Assembly (NCBI GenBank): GCA_026419785.1
Contig: JAODTK010005810.1
Location: forward strand, 62,001 to 126,000
Length of the DNA: 64,000 bases
Direction: 5' to 3'
From: Sclerodactyla briareus
Taxonomy: Eukaryota > Echinodermata > Holothuroidea > Dendrochirotida > Sclerodactylidae
Below the pieces are notes generated by a model, which did no database searches, had not been told where the DNA came from, and saw only the letters and a program-made list of their open reading frames with translations. This document shows positions 12,596 through 24,099 of this stretch, in pieces. Each line of letters starts with the position of its first letter. Within the stretch, counting starts at the first letter, position 1. The position numbers and the translations under genes are program-made.

Positions 12596-13435
12596 TTTTA
12601 CTTTTTATTCGTATTTGGAGATATCCACAATTATTCGCAGATATCGTTCAAAAATATTGAAGATATCTGCAAATCATTTGAAAATATCCCCAATTATTTG
12701 AAGATATCTTCATTATTTGAAGTATCCTTATTCATTTGTTGATTCTTCGAATCATTGAAGATATCATATTATTTGGAGATACTACAATTATTTGAAGATA
12801 TTCTTAATTCAAGTTATTGATATCTTCAAATATTTGGAGCTATCCACAGAGGAATTGAGGATATCCGCAATCACATTTGCTGATATCTTACATTTGAATT
12901 GAGATACAATCGTGCTTTCTTTGTTGATCTCTATCAATTTACTCGTGGATATCTCCATCTTTACCGATTCTACATTCATTTGTTGATATTAGCAATTCGA
13001 CCATACTTTCTACAAATGAATACCGTTATGATGATTAAATTGATATCATAATTACATTTTTTATATCTACTTTTACGTGGATTTCGTTTCGTTAATCGTT
13101 TGTAGATATCTACATGCATTGAAATTGTTGATATCGAAAATTCGCAGAGCCGTTTTTAGTTTTTATTTATTCGCATTTGGAGATCCTTCAAATAATTAGA
13201 TTCTTCAAATGATTTGCGGATATCGTTCAAATATTGTAAGATATCTCCCATAGATTGTGGATATCTCCAACTTTTGAAGATATCAGCCCATCAGTGATTA
13301 ATCTTCAATAGAGATCTCACACTCGAATTGAGATAGAATCTGCAAATAATTGTGATATCTACAAATACTGTCAGCCGTTTCCTATATAGCATTCGGAGAT
13401 ATCTACTTATTTGAAGATATCTCCAAATAATATGG
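12596..13435. repeat. GATATC-rich degenerate array, left block
   Basis: Units of about 18-24 bases combine AGATATCT or GATATC with CAAAT or ATTTG, as in GAAGATATCTTCATTATTTG. Because GATATC and ATTTG/CAAAT pair with themselves, the array is close to palindromic at unit level and can be read on either strand. Restarts with GCCGTTT occur at about 13,148 and 13,374. There is no coding potential. Confidence 0.8.
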
Positions 13436-13439
13436 CTTG

Positions 13440-14810
13440 CGACCACCATGCCTGGGTATTGTGGTAAGCCCTTCATGGTTAGGGGACTTCCTTTAAATAA
13501 TAATGTTTTTAAATTTTTGGGAAGAAAATTATTTCCTTGTTATTTATCAGAAGTTATGTACCGTTGTTATTCTGGCTGCAATTAAAGCGTAAATGGTCTA
13601 AACAGAGTATTTTAGAGTATCGCATGACCTAGGATATCACAATTGGAGATTTCGTTTCAGGCCACCCTCATGGAGGAAATAATTACAATACGGTACGCCT
13701 GGCCCGCGCTAATATAATAATAGCACCATGGCCCTGCCTCATGCCATGGAGCGAGCGTGTTAGCACACATACGTAGGCTACGTACGTACGTGCGTGGGCT
13801 ACTGTACCGTACTGTACCGTACCGTACCCGGGCCGTGCCCATTGTGAGGTAATCCTTGTATGACCCACATCATTCCGAGCTCGTCCACATTATGAAACTT
13901 GAGAACATTCAAAGTTGTACGTCACATGGTGAAGATTAACCTTAGTCTTCTCTTAAACTCTCAAGCATGAATAAATTATCGGGGAAATTATCATTGTAGT
14001 GTACTTTCTTCAATACCATCAAATATGCCACGCACATGAAAAGTCTGCATTCCCGTCCGTTCGCTTTCCGACGGATCAATAAAATAAAGATCTGAGTTTC
14101 TGTCCAGTCCACGTCTGACGTACACCAAACCTCCATTTCGGACCTCGGCGAGTCCGCGCCCATATAACGAAAAGGAGATTCTTCGCCTCTCGCCACGTAG
14201 ACCAGAGCCAGATGACCAACTCAACAACGTAACCGACGAGCTTGTTCTTGCCTAGTTTCACGCTGTCCTGCTAGGTTTGTAGTAGTACTAGAAGCTCTGA
14301 TGGTAATCGGAAATGTAAAACAGTGGTAAAATGGAATCAAAATATCGTTTTGGCTTCCGTTGTTTTACTTCACGACTCATCTTGCTGTCCATTCTCCTGT
14401 TGGACGGCATTTAGCGTAAGAACAAGTGAGAGATCGTTTATTTGTTCCTCTCTAATTTGAATAGAGATCCTTTTGTAAATTTTTTGGGCCGTTGGTTGAG
14501 ACTCAGCTTAACTTCTTCAAGGTGGGCGTTTTTGCCCTAAAAGATTGCTTCAACGGGACTTAAAACCCGTAAAATGCGAGTGAACAGCCTGTAATTTTGT
14601 ATGACGCCATGTTTGTCGGCCGACTACATTACAGCCGCCAATATATGCAATCGCTGATTAATGGCGATATGACGATATAACTAGTATTTGCCGAGGTACT
14701 AATTACGTGTAGGTGTAGCCACACTAGCAAGCCGTACTACCGTTCACTGAACTGAGTAATACACAGTGCACTGAGCGTGGGTTCACGAACGTGTACGAAC
14801 ATCAACAACG
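13440..14810. other. Unique-looking interior between the GATATC blocks
   Basis: No recognised gene. Three overlapping minus-strand frames lie at 13,942-14,261 (61-84 codons) without known motifs. A tetranucleotide patch at about 13,770-13,828 (CGTACGTACGTGCG and GTACCGTACTGTACC) is a microsatellite. Confidence 0.4.
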
Positions 14811-14813
14811 CGC

Positions 14814-15592
14814 CGTTTTAGTTTTTAATTCGCATTTGGAGATCTCTACAATAATTGTTAAGATACTCCAATTCACTTGATGATATCTCAAATGCATGAA
14901 GATAGCTTACAAATATACCAGTATAAGCTACAGAACGCGCCGTTTTTGCTTTTAATATTCCAGTATTTGCAGATATCTTCCAATGAAATTGTAGATATCT
15001 GCAAATGATGAATATATCTGCAAATCATTTATTTGAAGATATCAACTATTCACGTTATACGATATTGATTGATGAGCATATCCACAATTGAATTGTAGAT
15101 ATCTATAGTAGAATTGTAGATATCAATAAGTAAGTTGCAGATAGCAATTAAAATGAGCATATCCACAATTCATTTGTAGATACAACAATAGATTGAGGAT
15201 ATCTTCAAATGATTTAGGGATATCATGAAACATTTGCTGATATCAATTATTTATTTGTTGATATCTGCAAACATTTGCAGATATCCTCAAATAATTGTGG
15301 ATATCTACAATCATTGAAAGATATCTGTATCTAGTATTGATATCTCAAATATTGGGAGATATCCTCAAATCATTTGATATCTCTAATTATTCAAAGATCT
15401 TTTCAATTGTTTATTGAATCTTCAATTATTGGGGATCTCAGTAAATATTTGGAGATGTCTCTAATTAATTAAAGATATCTTCAATTGATTTGCTGATATC
15501 CACAATAATTTGGAGATATCTACATTTATTTGAAGATATCTTCAATAATTGTAAGATATCTCCAAATGCCGAATAAAAAGTAAAACGGCTTA
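14814..15592. repeat. GATATC-rich degenerate array, right block
   Basis: Same unit type as the left block, for example TTTGCAGATATCCTCAAAT and GTAGATATCTATAGTAGAAT. It begins with two successive GCCGTTTT starts (14,814 and 14,938). It ends with the inverted form (GATATCTCCAAATG, then AAAAAGTAAAACGGC). It directly abuts the 3' end of the minus-strand LINE remnant. Confidence 0.8.
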
Positions 15593-15604
15593 CCATACGG
15601 GGGT

Positions 15605-17955
15605 CATCATGATGCATTTATCTAGCATTGTAAGACGCTTCTTCTCCTGGATCCCCTATCGATTGCATTCCGTCAATGTATCAAGCATATATCCTAACTT
15701 AATTGACAGTCAGGATCGCCAAAAATTCCCTCTGGCCGCGATGTTTTGCACTCGGTTAACTTGTTGCATATCGCCGCCCCCTTACATTACCCCATGTGGT
15801 AACTACAGTATATAACGCGCATGAATTACCCGTGATATACAGTTTACCGTTACCAGTGTCAATAAATGTTTTATCCTTCTTAAAAGAGCAATTCTCCCCT
15901 TGGAAAACTTTCAAAGATAATCTACATGTGTTACATTCCAATATAAGGTTTGAGTCAATGATGCACCCCCAGCTAGTTTTCGTGTGGTACATTTTCCAGG
16001 ATGCAGTTTTGTTTACATGTAACAGAAGCTTATGCCCCTAATTCTTCTTGTCTCGATAATTTCTGCCGGACGCTTCTCAACATTGTTTTTAGTTTTACTG
16101 GTATTCATCGCTATTTCTGTTTACCTTACACCACTCGCTTATTTAACACATGTCAGCAGTTATTTAATCATTATATCTGTATAGTTTTTATACCAAGCAC
16201 ATAAAAATTGTATCGTCAGTATACATGGTCGCACGTACTATTTTTTAACGAGAGACCCATATTATTTATAATATGAATACATGTCCTAGAATATATCCCT
16301 GAGGAACCCACTTACAACCCGGCTCGGGATCAGAACAGAGCCCCATCCTTTTGAATTCGCTGAGTTCTACTAGCAAAGTAAAACGTCATCCAAGCACATG
16401 TACTTTCCAAACCCCATATAACCCACTTGCGTATTAGAATGTTACGATTGACTAGGTCCAAAATCTTTCCTTAGATCCAAGATCTGTGCCTACAAAAATA
16501 TCTCGTCGATTGCTTCAATTCATCCTTCTGTGACTTTTAGGAGAGCTGTCTCGCATGAGTGCATTTTCCTTATCTTGACTTTGCTGCTCTAAGTAATCAA
16601 ATTCATTCGGTATGTATTAGGGCATTATTACGTGCGTCTCATAATCTTGAAAACCCTAGTAAATAGATTATGCCGATAATTAGAAAACGGTCAATGCTTG
16701 AACCGCTTTGCATATGGGGTCATTCTGGCTTGTTTCCAGCTAGCTGAAAAACATTGTTGTAATACCTAAATTTATAATGTGTAATACTTTTCACAAATAC
16801 CGCCCTGTATTGCTCTTTAGAATTTTGCACGAATTCCTCCAGACGGTGCTGAGTGGTCTAAAGAACTTAAATACCGCTTCACGAAATCTTTTGAGACCAG
16901 CGGAGGTCGAAGCGTCACCGATGGGGAGCTTAATTAAAATATACCTTTGTATTCATCAAAGTCCTCTGGACCTGCGATCCCAGCTCCTACATACTGGGTT
17001 GATGCAGAAGTGAAGATTGGTTAAATGCATTCGCAACTCGCTGGTTTTCCTTCAATATCTCTATCATTGACTTATAACGAACCGGTGATTGTTAAACTCT
17101 CATGTCAGTGTTTGTTTTGATTGCATTTCTATGGGGCTTCTTAATAGCTTTCGATTTTCCTTCGTGTTCAATTATTCATCATGGAGATATTCGCCTGTAA
17201 CGTATTCTACATTGTTTGTACAGTGAGATCATCAGACTTCTTACCCTGTTTTCTCCTCTTAATTGCATCATTAATTCGTCATTAAAACCAATCCGGTTGG
17301 AATTTTCTGTCATATCCTCTTTTCATTTAAGGGGCCTGTTCATTGCAGGATTCTATAAAGTCATTTTGCCACGCGGCAAAAGCCTTTATCTGGACATCTA
17401 TTGAACAACGTCTCTCGCCAGTCATGTTGGTTTATATTATCACCTTCCTATCCCTTATAACGTGTGTGATTTGGTCCTTGATCTCAAGCTCACATGCGGC
17501 CCTGTAAATAATATGAATAATGATCGCTAATTGTAACATGGGGCCACATTGGATTGTTAACGTCGACTTTTTCATTTTTGGGTTATACTTGGTCGTTCAA
17601 GGTTGAAGAATTTTCGGTTTCCCTTGTAGCAATTTTAACCACTGTTTCAATCCCAGTAGTTCGATATCTTGACCCCAATTAACAGTTTTCCTTCATATAT
17701 CAACAAATGAGATTGGAACACCATTATAACTATATCCACATCAGAATGACACGGGTTCGTTAGCATCCCCTGAACTATATCTGTCCAATCACTTGTGCCT
17801 ATCATGGCGGTCCGATATAAAACCTCATTACATTTGTAACATTTTTGTAAGAGGAATTCCTTCTAAAATTCGACCCAAACTGCTCTAGGGCATCAACCTC
17901 AATTTCATATCGCCTGACACAAGGTATGTCGTTTTTCACATGAAACAGCCCACTA
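15605..17955 (-). pseudogene. Decayed CR1/L2-like LINE ORF2 (endonuclease + reverse transcriptase)
   Basis: Reading the minus strand, short matches appear in the right order for a non-LTR retrotransposon pol protein. The apurinic endonuclease part shows VKNDIPCVRRYEIEVDALEQ (about 17,880-17,940), SDVDIVIM (about 17,720-17,742) and the TISDH box (17,503-17,534). The linker shows AFAAWQNDFIESCNEQAP (about 17,330-17,390). The reverse transcriptase shows SWKQARMTP (16,715-16,741), CETALLKVTEG (16,521-16,553), ILDLRK (about 16,465-16,485), VPQGYILG (16,284-16,307), an intact YTDD catalytic box (16,203-16,226) and ALLRRIKHLL (about 15,860-15,892). Frames change many times and stops are frequent, so it is dead. 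The 5' part, including any ORF1, is missing beyond 17,957. The clade call (CR1/L2/Jockey-type) rests on motif style only. Confidence 0.85.
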
Positions 17956-17956
17956 C

Positions 17957-18010
17957 CAGGGGCGGATCCAGGATTTTCGGTTAAGGGGGCGCCAAAAAGA
18001 GGGTAGCACC
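17957..18010 (+). mobile_element. hAT-like terminus, CAGGGGCGGATCCAGG
   Basis: CAGGGGCGGATCCAGG followed by TTTT and a G-rich run is a style of terminus common to non-autonomous hAT-type elements in invertebrates and fish (family knowledge, not proof). It sits exactly where the LINE endonuclease homology ends, so it either interrupted the LINE or marks the truncation point. No matching opposite end is identified. Confidence 0.4.
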
Positions 18011-19030
18011 ATCTAAACGGAGCGCCACCAGGTTGGCGCGTATCGTGCAAGGGAATTGTTCGTTTACAGACCCCTCAGATTGCATGTAACGGCACTTCTG
18101 GGGTCATATGGCCAGTTAAGCAAACATCCCTAACATTGTCAATGAATTCCCGAATTTTTTATTTCAAGAAACATTCTTGAAGAAGTGATCAATGTTTATT
18201 TCGCTTACAATTCGGGGCCACTAGGTCGGTTGTTGAGAAGCGTATGTTAAAGAAAATTGTTTTACTGACCCCCCAGATTGCAGGAAACGGTTTGTCCCGA
18301 CCGTATGCAGTAAGCAACGTCCTAAAACTGGCACTACATTTCCGGATTCATATTTCTAGGAACGTTCTTGAAGGACCTGACGATTGTAATTCTTACAATT
18401 CGGGCCAGCCGCCAACATCCGTGGGACGCTAGGGTACACGGGAAATTTTCGTTTACCAGAGACCCCTCAAATGGCTGGAAACGGCAATTCCCGCGCTGTA
18501 CGGCAGTGAGCAAAGTCCTCTAAAATTGGCAATGATTTTTCCGATTTCTGAAAATTTGTATTTCAAGAACGTTTCTTGAAGGAACAATCGATGTTTAAGT
18601 TTCCTTACATTTGGGCCAACATCAGTGTCTCGTATGGGGACAAGAAACTTTTAGGCCTTACGAGTCCCCCAGATTGGCCGGAAACAACTTTCCCATGGGT
18701 TAATGGCCATAAGCAACATCCCCAAAATTGACAATAAATTATCTGAATGTATATCTCAAAAACACTCCTGAAGGGACTGATCTACGTTATTCCATTCCAA
18801 TTCGCCCACATCATTAGCTAACGGCCAGAACCCCCCGCCCCCCCCCTCCCCAGATTGCAGGGAGGCGGCACTTCCCGCGACTTATGGCCGTATGCATCAC
18901 TGAAAGTTGACGTAGATTTACCCCTAAAACTGATCGATGTTAATCCTTACATTTCTCATCGTGGTCCCCATTCCTACCATAGCCATGTCTTAGAGATATT
19001 CTATCGAGGACCCATCCAGATTGGGGTGTG
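17990..19030 (+). repeat. ~190-bp tandem repeat, about five diverged copies
   Basis: A recurrent block carries ACCCCxCAGATTGCxxGxAACGG, then a GTATGGCAGTAAGCAA-like phrase, AAAATTGGCA and TTTCAAGAACxTTCTTGAAG. It starts near 18,076, 18,275, 18,466, 18,668 and 18,851, giving spacings of about 180-200 bases. The first copy is preceded by the hairpin GAGCGCCACCAGGTTGGCGC (18,011-18,030). Single diverged copies of the same sequence occur near 34.4, 34.7 and 61.35 kb. Confidence 0.75.
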
Positions 19031-20234
19031 GGCTGCCTTGGCCCGCAGATTAAAATTTTGCTGGAACATCACGTCATGGAAATGTGTTCATTTCGGGCAT
19101 TGATTGAAAGGAATTGTGCCCGTTCACAGACCATTTTGGTCATTTTTTAAGAATTTTGTTTCCGCTCAAAATTTTCGGGTCAAATTTACTGTCTCAAATG
19201 GTTTCGGCCCGCTCCGCGCCTGTATAGTCCATACGTCAATCACGTAAATATCCTACAATTTGCACGAACCCCTGCCCTGTTGTTTTTCGTTCCATATAGC
19301 TTTCATCTTTCCTTAAACACAGCAACGTCAAGGCCTGGCAAAGCCGATCCGAACAATGAGGATCAGAATTGGACTAAACTGTGTTCATTGTTAAGAAATG
19401 CAATGGATTCGCATTGTTGTAGTGGGGAGGGGGGGGGGTGCAACATAGGGGGGGGTGGGGACACATGAATCAAGTCATCAACCCACTTCTCCTCGTTGCC
19501 TACGGTATGTTTCCCACTCTTGAAGATGACACGTATGGACAAAAATCCATTGCCAGAATCTGAAGTTATTGTACACGGTGGGCCACTGTATTTACTGTAC
19601 GGAAAATATCGGATACAGCGCGTCCGCCGCAATTTTTTTTGTTTTTTTTTTTCATTTCGTCGGCCTTCTCGACATAAAATTTAGGGAACAATATAAGACA
19701 TTTGATTTAGACCTTTTGTGTATGGCGTACTGGTACATATTTTAAAAACAAAAAACTTCTCGTTATTGTTAGGGGGGGGGCGCGCGCCGGTGCTCCCCCC
19801 CCCCTGGATCCCGGCCTGCCTACCTCCTTGTCTCCCCTCCTGCTGTTGTAATTATCCGTATATTACTGCTTGCAGTGGTCTACTTTGTTGAGAAGGCGAT
19901 TGATGTAAGACTGCGATGGGTTTCAATTTATTTGGACAGTAAATTATTGGTCTGCTCATTGCTACCCTTGTCTTGTTGCTATGGGACATATGTATTGACT
20001 GTTTCATTATTCAAGTTAAAATGTAGGGGGTGGTAGGTGCATCACTAAGGGGGGCATAAAATGTATTTAATTAAATTATGATGAGCTTCAAATTCAGTTA
20101 AAGTATTGAAACATTTACTACGTTTCGCTCCTGTAGTGCACCTGTCCCTCTTTGAGAAAATAGAGGCAAGTTAGGGCGCACCCTGGTCTTCCTGGCCTGC
20201 AACCTATTCTACCTTACATCCCAACACTGCAACT
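19031..20234. other. No recognised gene; G-runs
   Basis: No recognised coding sequence. G-rich tracts at about 19,425-19,461 and a G/C run pair at about 19,771-19,805 flanking GCGCGCGCC suggest ends of DNA elements. I cannot pair them. Confidence 0.4.
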
Positions 20235-21554
20235 CACTGGCGTAGCCAGGAATTTTGATTGGGTGTGCCATGGGGGAGGGGTCTAAAACTAAGGGATGGG
20301 GTGTCCCCTCCCCTCTGGAAAATTTTTTTGCATTTTTTGGAATCCTCCGATGAAATTCTGGTCAACATTTGCATCATTTAAGTCATTTTTTCCTTTACAA
20401 AACTCTTGTTCTTTAGAAGTGGTCACATTTTCTATGTTCCAAACGTGGCTTCAGATCATGGCCGTGTGGTGCAGGACCCTCTTCTTCCTTTTTTTTGTGG
20501 ATGAGGCATAAAAAATTCCCCAAACTTGACATCCGCATGAGGAAAATTACTTACCTCGCTCGAAGCGCGCTAAAAAAATTGCTTGTTTGAATTGAAAAAT
20601 TCCTCCTGGATTTTGTCGCCTTCGTGTCTGATTGTGATCATTTTCTGCCTGTATATTCTTGTCTCAATTTTTTATCCTTTTCGGCTCCCTCATTTGGACG
20701 AATGAATCAACTGTTTCGGTATGATTTGAGCCGGTGTCTACGTTCCCTCCCCCTCTAGTGCCATAGTCTCAGCTGGCCAGGGATGTACCCCAGATGCTAA
20801 TAGCCCAACAAAGCAAATCACATTGCAAATAATCTAAACAAATCTAACTACATTTGCGCCGAATCTCAAATAGTTATTATCGTTTTGTATAAAAGCCGAC
20901 AACAAACCACGGGCTACACTGCGCAAGAATCCCCGCATTTTTTTTTTGGTTTTGCGCATTGCTTGGATATCACCCATGATATCCCCCTATAGGCCTACGG
21001 GTCCTATTTCTGTAGGGGGTTTTTCAATTCATCTTTTGGCCCTGTTTTTGCCCGAACTGCATGGGGGCTAGCTAGTTTCCCCCCCCCCCCTCTTGCCACC
21101 CCCCGCCGTTGTTGGTTGTATAAATTTTTGTGACCAACAGTTGAACATTCAAAGCATCTTACGTGGGAATGAGGACGCGGTAACAACATAATTTACAATG
21201 TTGTTGGAGGGGTATTACGCACCCCCCCCCGCCCTCTTTTAATGCCAATGTGTCCTTCTATGGCCTACAGAAACTTGCCGCAACCCCATGGTACAAAATG
21301 CGATTTAAACTGGTACTACTGCGCGCGAAAGCGCGGTCAAATTTTTGCACAACTGTTTTGGTATTGACCAAAAAATTGGGCTGTAGAGGAAATTCGAGCA
21401 ATCTGACTAGCACATGAGGAAAGAGAGAGCCGCATAAGCAGATAAGTGCCAAATGTTGTTGTCAGACGGTGAAAAAATGAAAAAAAATTGGGGGGGGATT
21501 CGATTGGGGGGCCATTGCCCCATGGCCCCCCCCCCCCCTCTGGCTACGCCAATG
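20235..21554. mobile_element. Candidate non-autonomous DNA element with short inverted ends
   Basis: The left end reads CACTGGCGTAGCCAGG (20,235-20,250). The right end is CCTCTGGCTACGCCAATG, whose complement begins CATTGGCGTAGCCAG (21,540-21,554). Both ends are followed inward by G-rich (left) or C-rich (right) runs and the word CCATGG. No transposase frame is recognisable in the 1.3 kb between. I see no target-site duplication, so the two ends may belong to different copies. Confidence 0.4.
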
Positions 21555-21649
21555 ATTGACACCATGTCTATCGCCTCCCAATACACAGGAGAAACAGTAG
21601 AATCTTCAGAATAACGTATATCTTGCCTATTCCGCAGAACTACTTTCGG

Positions 21650-22230
21650 GGAAAATTAATGGACCCCCCAGTATATCACAAAATTAGCTACCTTGTAAAC
21701 ATATCTGCAGGGAAAAACTGGCCCCAGCACAAATTAAGACGGGCCAGACCTATGACGCCCAGCTAAATGTTCCACCCAAGCTAAAAACGACCCATGTAAA
21801 CCCGGGGTTGGAACCATTTGAAAACCACATTCAAGAACCGAGATGGACAATCCATCGAGTTCAGTCCTCTCCACACACCGAACCATGATTTGGCTTTTAT
21901 TGCCATGTAAATTAAATTGTTGTGGCTAAAGGTACCCCTCGACAAAGAACTGTTTAACTGAGCATCGATGCAGTCGTGCTGTGGGTGCTTGGAACCATGA
22001 GTCATCAAGTCCGACGTACTTGATTCGGCCAGAACGAGAGAAGAGTACCGAAGTCTGTCTAACCCCTACTCCAATTTTTCTGATTTGTTTTTTGGGGAGT
22101 ATATATTCGAAAAAAATGCGATATATCGCTGAGCGAACAAAATGAGTCGAAGCTTGAACCAGCCGCCAACACCCTACACCGCCATATTTTCGAGGAAGTG
22201 GCAGAGAACGTAACGCCGAGTAACTCGCCC
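21650..22230 (+). pseudogene. DIRS gag-side region (degenerate)
   Basis: Fragments in shifting frames include TTHVNPG (about 21,787-21,810), a WNHLK-like reading of GGAACCATTTGAAAAC (about 21,811-21,826), DAVVLWVLG (about 21,968-21,995) and FFGEYIFEKN (about 22,092-22,121). They resemble the conserved region that precedes reverse transcriptase in many DIRS proteins, where a DAVVLLG-like helix is followed by an LFGD-like motif. The assignment rests on this order plus the clear reverse transcriptase right downstream. The true start is unknown. Confidence 0.55.
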
Positions 22231-22373
22231 AGGGCCTTTTTAGGCCACCGTCAAAAGATGCGCTCTTCGACAGGAAGTTGAAGACCTAAGCTCAGACCTG
22301 TACGCATCAGGTCAGCCTCACAGTTTTACCTCGTTTGACTAACTTCCACCATGCAGTAGGCACTACTATTCAG

Positions 22374-23370
22374 GCAGGTTGAAAAACTTTTTTACCCAAC
22401 CTGAACAACTATCACATCATCCGATAGTGAAAATTTTGCAAACCTACAGGGTTATCAATCGAGTTTGACGGAACCCCCCTGTTAACTATGCTCTATATCT
22501 AAAAGCAAAAGCAAGAACAGACATGGCTCTATTATAAAGCCCTTACAAGCAAGGTTGTGAAAATTCTTATTGGAAAAAGGGGTATTGAAGACACCCTCAT
22601 GACCATGGCGAGTTCCTCCCAAACATTTTTTCGGCCTAAACGTTGGCTCTTCAGAATGATACTGAACTTGAAAAGTCTCAATCAGAGTGTCCAATACCAT
22701 TATTTTAAATGACAATTTACATATCTGTACTACACCTATGGAGCCCAGTGTTACATGGCATCTGTTTGGGTCTTGATCTTAAGATGCTATTATATGGTGC
22801 CAATCCTGGTGCCACGCAGAAAATTCTTCGTTTCACCCTAGATGTAAAGTCGATCTACACATGCCTGCCTATGGTCTTGCCTCTGCACCACGAGTGCAAG
22901 TTCACTAACTGCTCAAGCCATTTCTCATCACATCTCCGAAAATTGGGGCATTCTGTCTGGCATACATTGTGATATTACTTGCCAGTTAAAACGAGAAAAG
23001 CATTTGCAACACGACGTGTCCAGCAGCAATCATGCTTCCAAAATTTGGGGTTTATTGGTCACCCAATAAATCATGCCCCAGAACCCATCTCCAGTTAACA
23101 TATTTTGGGGTTTGTCCTGACTCGCCAGTATAATAGTTTCCCACCCAAAACCTATCAAGTAAAGCTGCTTTAAAAGAGATTACTGCTCTAAAAAGTCACG
23201 ACAACCAATGAGAAGAATTGGCAAGAGTAATCGGCATACTATAGCATTGTTTCCAGTACACCATTATGGGCCCCTTGTTTTCAGGGAACTGAATTTTTGA
23301 AGATCAGTCACTAGCAGATAGTAAGGGATTTGATGCCTCTTCTCTTTCCGGTCATATGAAGCGTATTCTG
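22374..23370 (+). pseudogene. DIRS-type reverse transcriptase (degenerate)
   Basis: Key readable pieces are AGRLKNF-like (22,374), a GIEDTLMTM stretch (about 22,580-22,607), RMILNLKSLNQ (22,653-22,685), GLASAPRV (22,873-22,896) and an AYI-DI box at 22,960-22,977. In that box one base appears missing from the expected Y-x-D-D codons. YFGVCPDSPV (about 23,100-23,130) and EELARVIGI (23,212-23,238) follow. The order and spacing match the palm and thumb of DIRS reverse transcriptase. Frameshifts are numerous and the catalytic aspartate pair is disrupted. Confidence 0.85.
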
Positions 23371-23372
23371 AA

Positions 23373-24030
23373 CTAGACTGGTGGGAACAATCATGACATT
23401 AATCATTGAAACATATGCTTCCCTCCTAGGCTGGGTGCATATTCCCCTTCCTCAGGCTCTAGCGAATGTTAAGTGGAGTCATGAAAGCAAAACAGTTGCA
23501 CTCAATGTACTGGACCTAGAAAGCAATCAAATAGGTCTAAATACCTTATGTACAAATGAATGGGGGTTAAGCCATCAGGATTATGACTGTACAGCTCCAC
23601 TGCGGTTTGTTTACCTCAATCCATGGGTGGAACACGTCTCCTCCTGTAATCCATTACCAAGGCAATTTGGGCTATGGGCATGCAGAACCAGAGTGGCGGT
23701 CTTGTGCTCACATACCTTGCAAATTGAATCTAATCAATAATTTGTCACGCCGCAAATTTGACTCGAACACTGAAGGATGCTCAATAAAAAGTTTTTCAGG
23801 CAATCTGCAAACTGTGGAGGGCACCAGTTCTAGAACTATTTGCTTTACAGACAAGAATAAACCAGTTTTGAAAACTTTGTATATGGAACCAGACCCTATG
23901 CATTATTCATTGATGCTTTTCATTCAACTGGAATGAATATTTTTTTTCTATGCTTCCCCCCCCCCCTTCCAGCCTCATGGCGAGTGCTTCAGAGATACAA
24001 GGGACCAAGCCCAGGGGATATTGATTGTCC
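23373..24030 (+). pseudogene. DIRS RNase H domain (degenerate)
   Basis: LDWWEQS (23,373-23,393) is followed by IIETYASLLGW (23,402-23,434). The family has TDAS at this place, so the catalytic aspartate reads as tyrosine here (codon TAT where GAT is expected). KWSHESKT and NVLDL follow, matching the family's WS..E...HINVLEL block. Further on, CAHIPCKLNLI and RKFDSNTE match the conserved HIPGK...AD.LSR region, and EPDPM with a FYAFPPF-like reading mark the end of the module. Several frame changes occur. Confidence 0.82.
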
Positions 24031-24099
24031 CACTCGGAACCTACAGGCCTGTGGTTCACAAGCTATCACGGGAAAGGACCATCGTCTCCGAGATTACTC

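Larger units (their letters stand above)
12575..15603. mobile_element. Putative foldback-type element with GATATC arrays
   Basis: The left boundary (12,575-12,625) reads GGGTATGGCAGCCGTTTTTT followed by ACTTTTTATTCG and TTTGGAGATATC. The right boundary (15,553-15,603) is its inverted copy: on the minus strand it reads CCCGTATGGTAAGCCGTTTT, ACTTTTTATTCGG, TTTGGAGATATC. The two blocks just inside the ends (12.60-13.43 and 14.82-15.59 kb) are palindromic GATATC-rich repeats. No transposase is recognised in the 1.4-kb interior, and I could not find a convincing target-site duplication. The alternative is several overlapping copies of a smaller element, since the GCCGTTTT start recurs at about 13,148, 13,374, 14,814 and 14,938. 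Confidence 0.5.

Noticed and set aside
20235..21554. Confident hAT transposon call
   Set aside because: The inverted ends match over about 15 bases but no 8-base target duplication and no transposase are visible, so it is kept only as a candidate.
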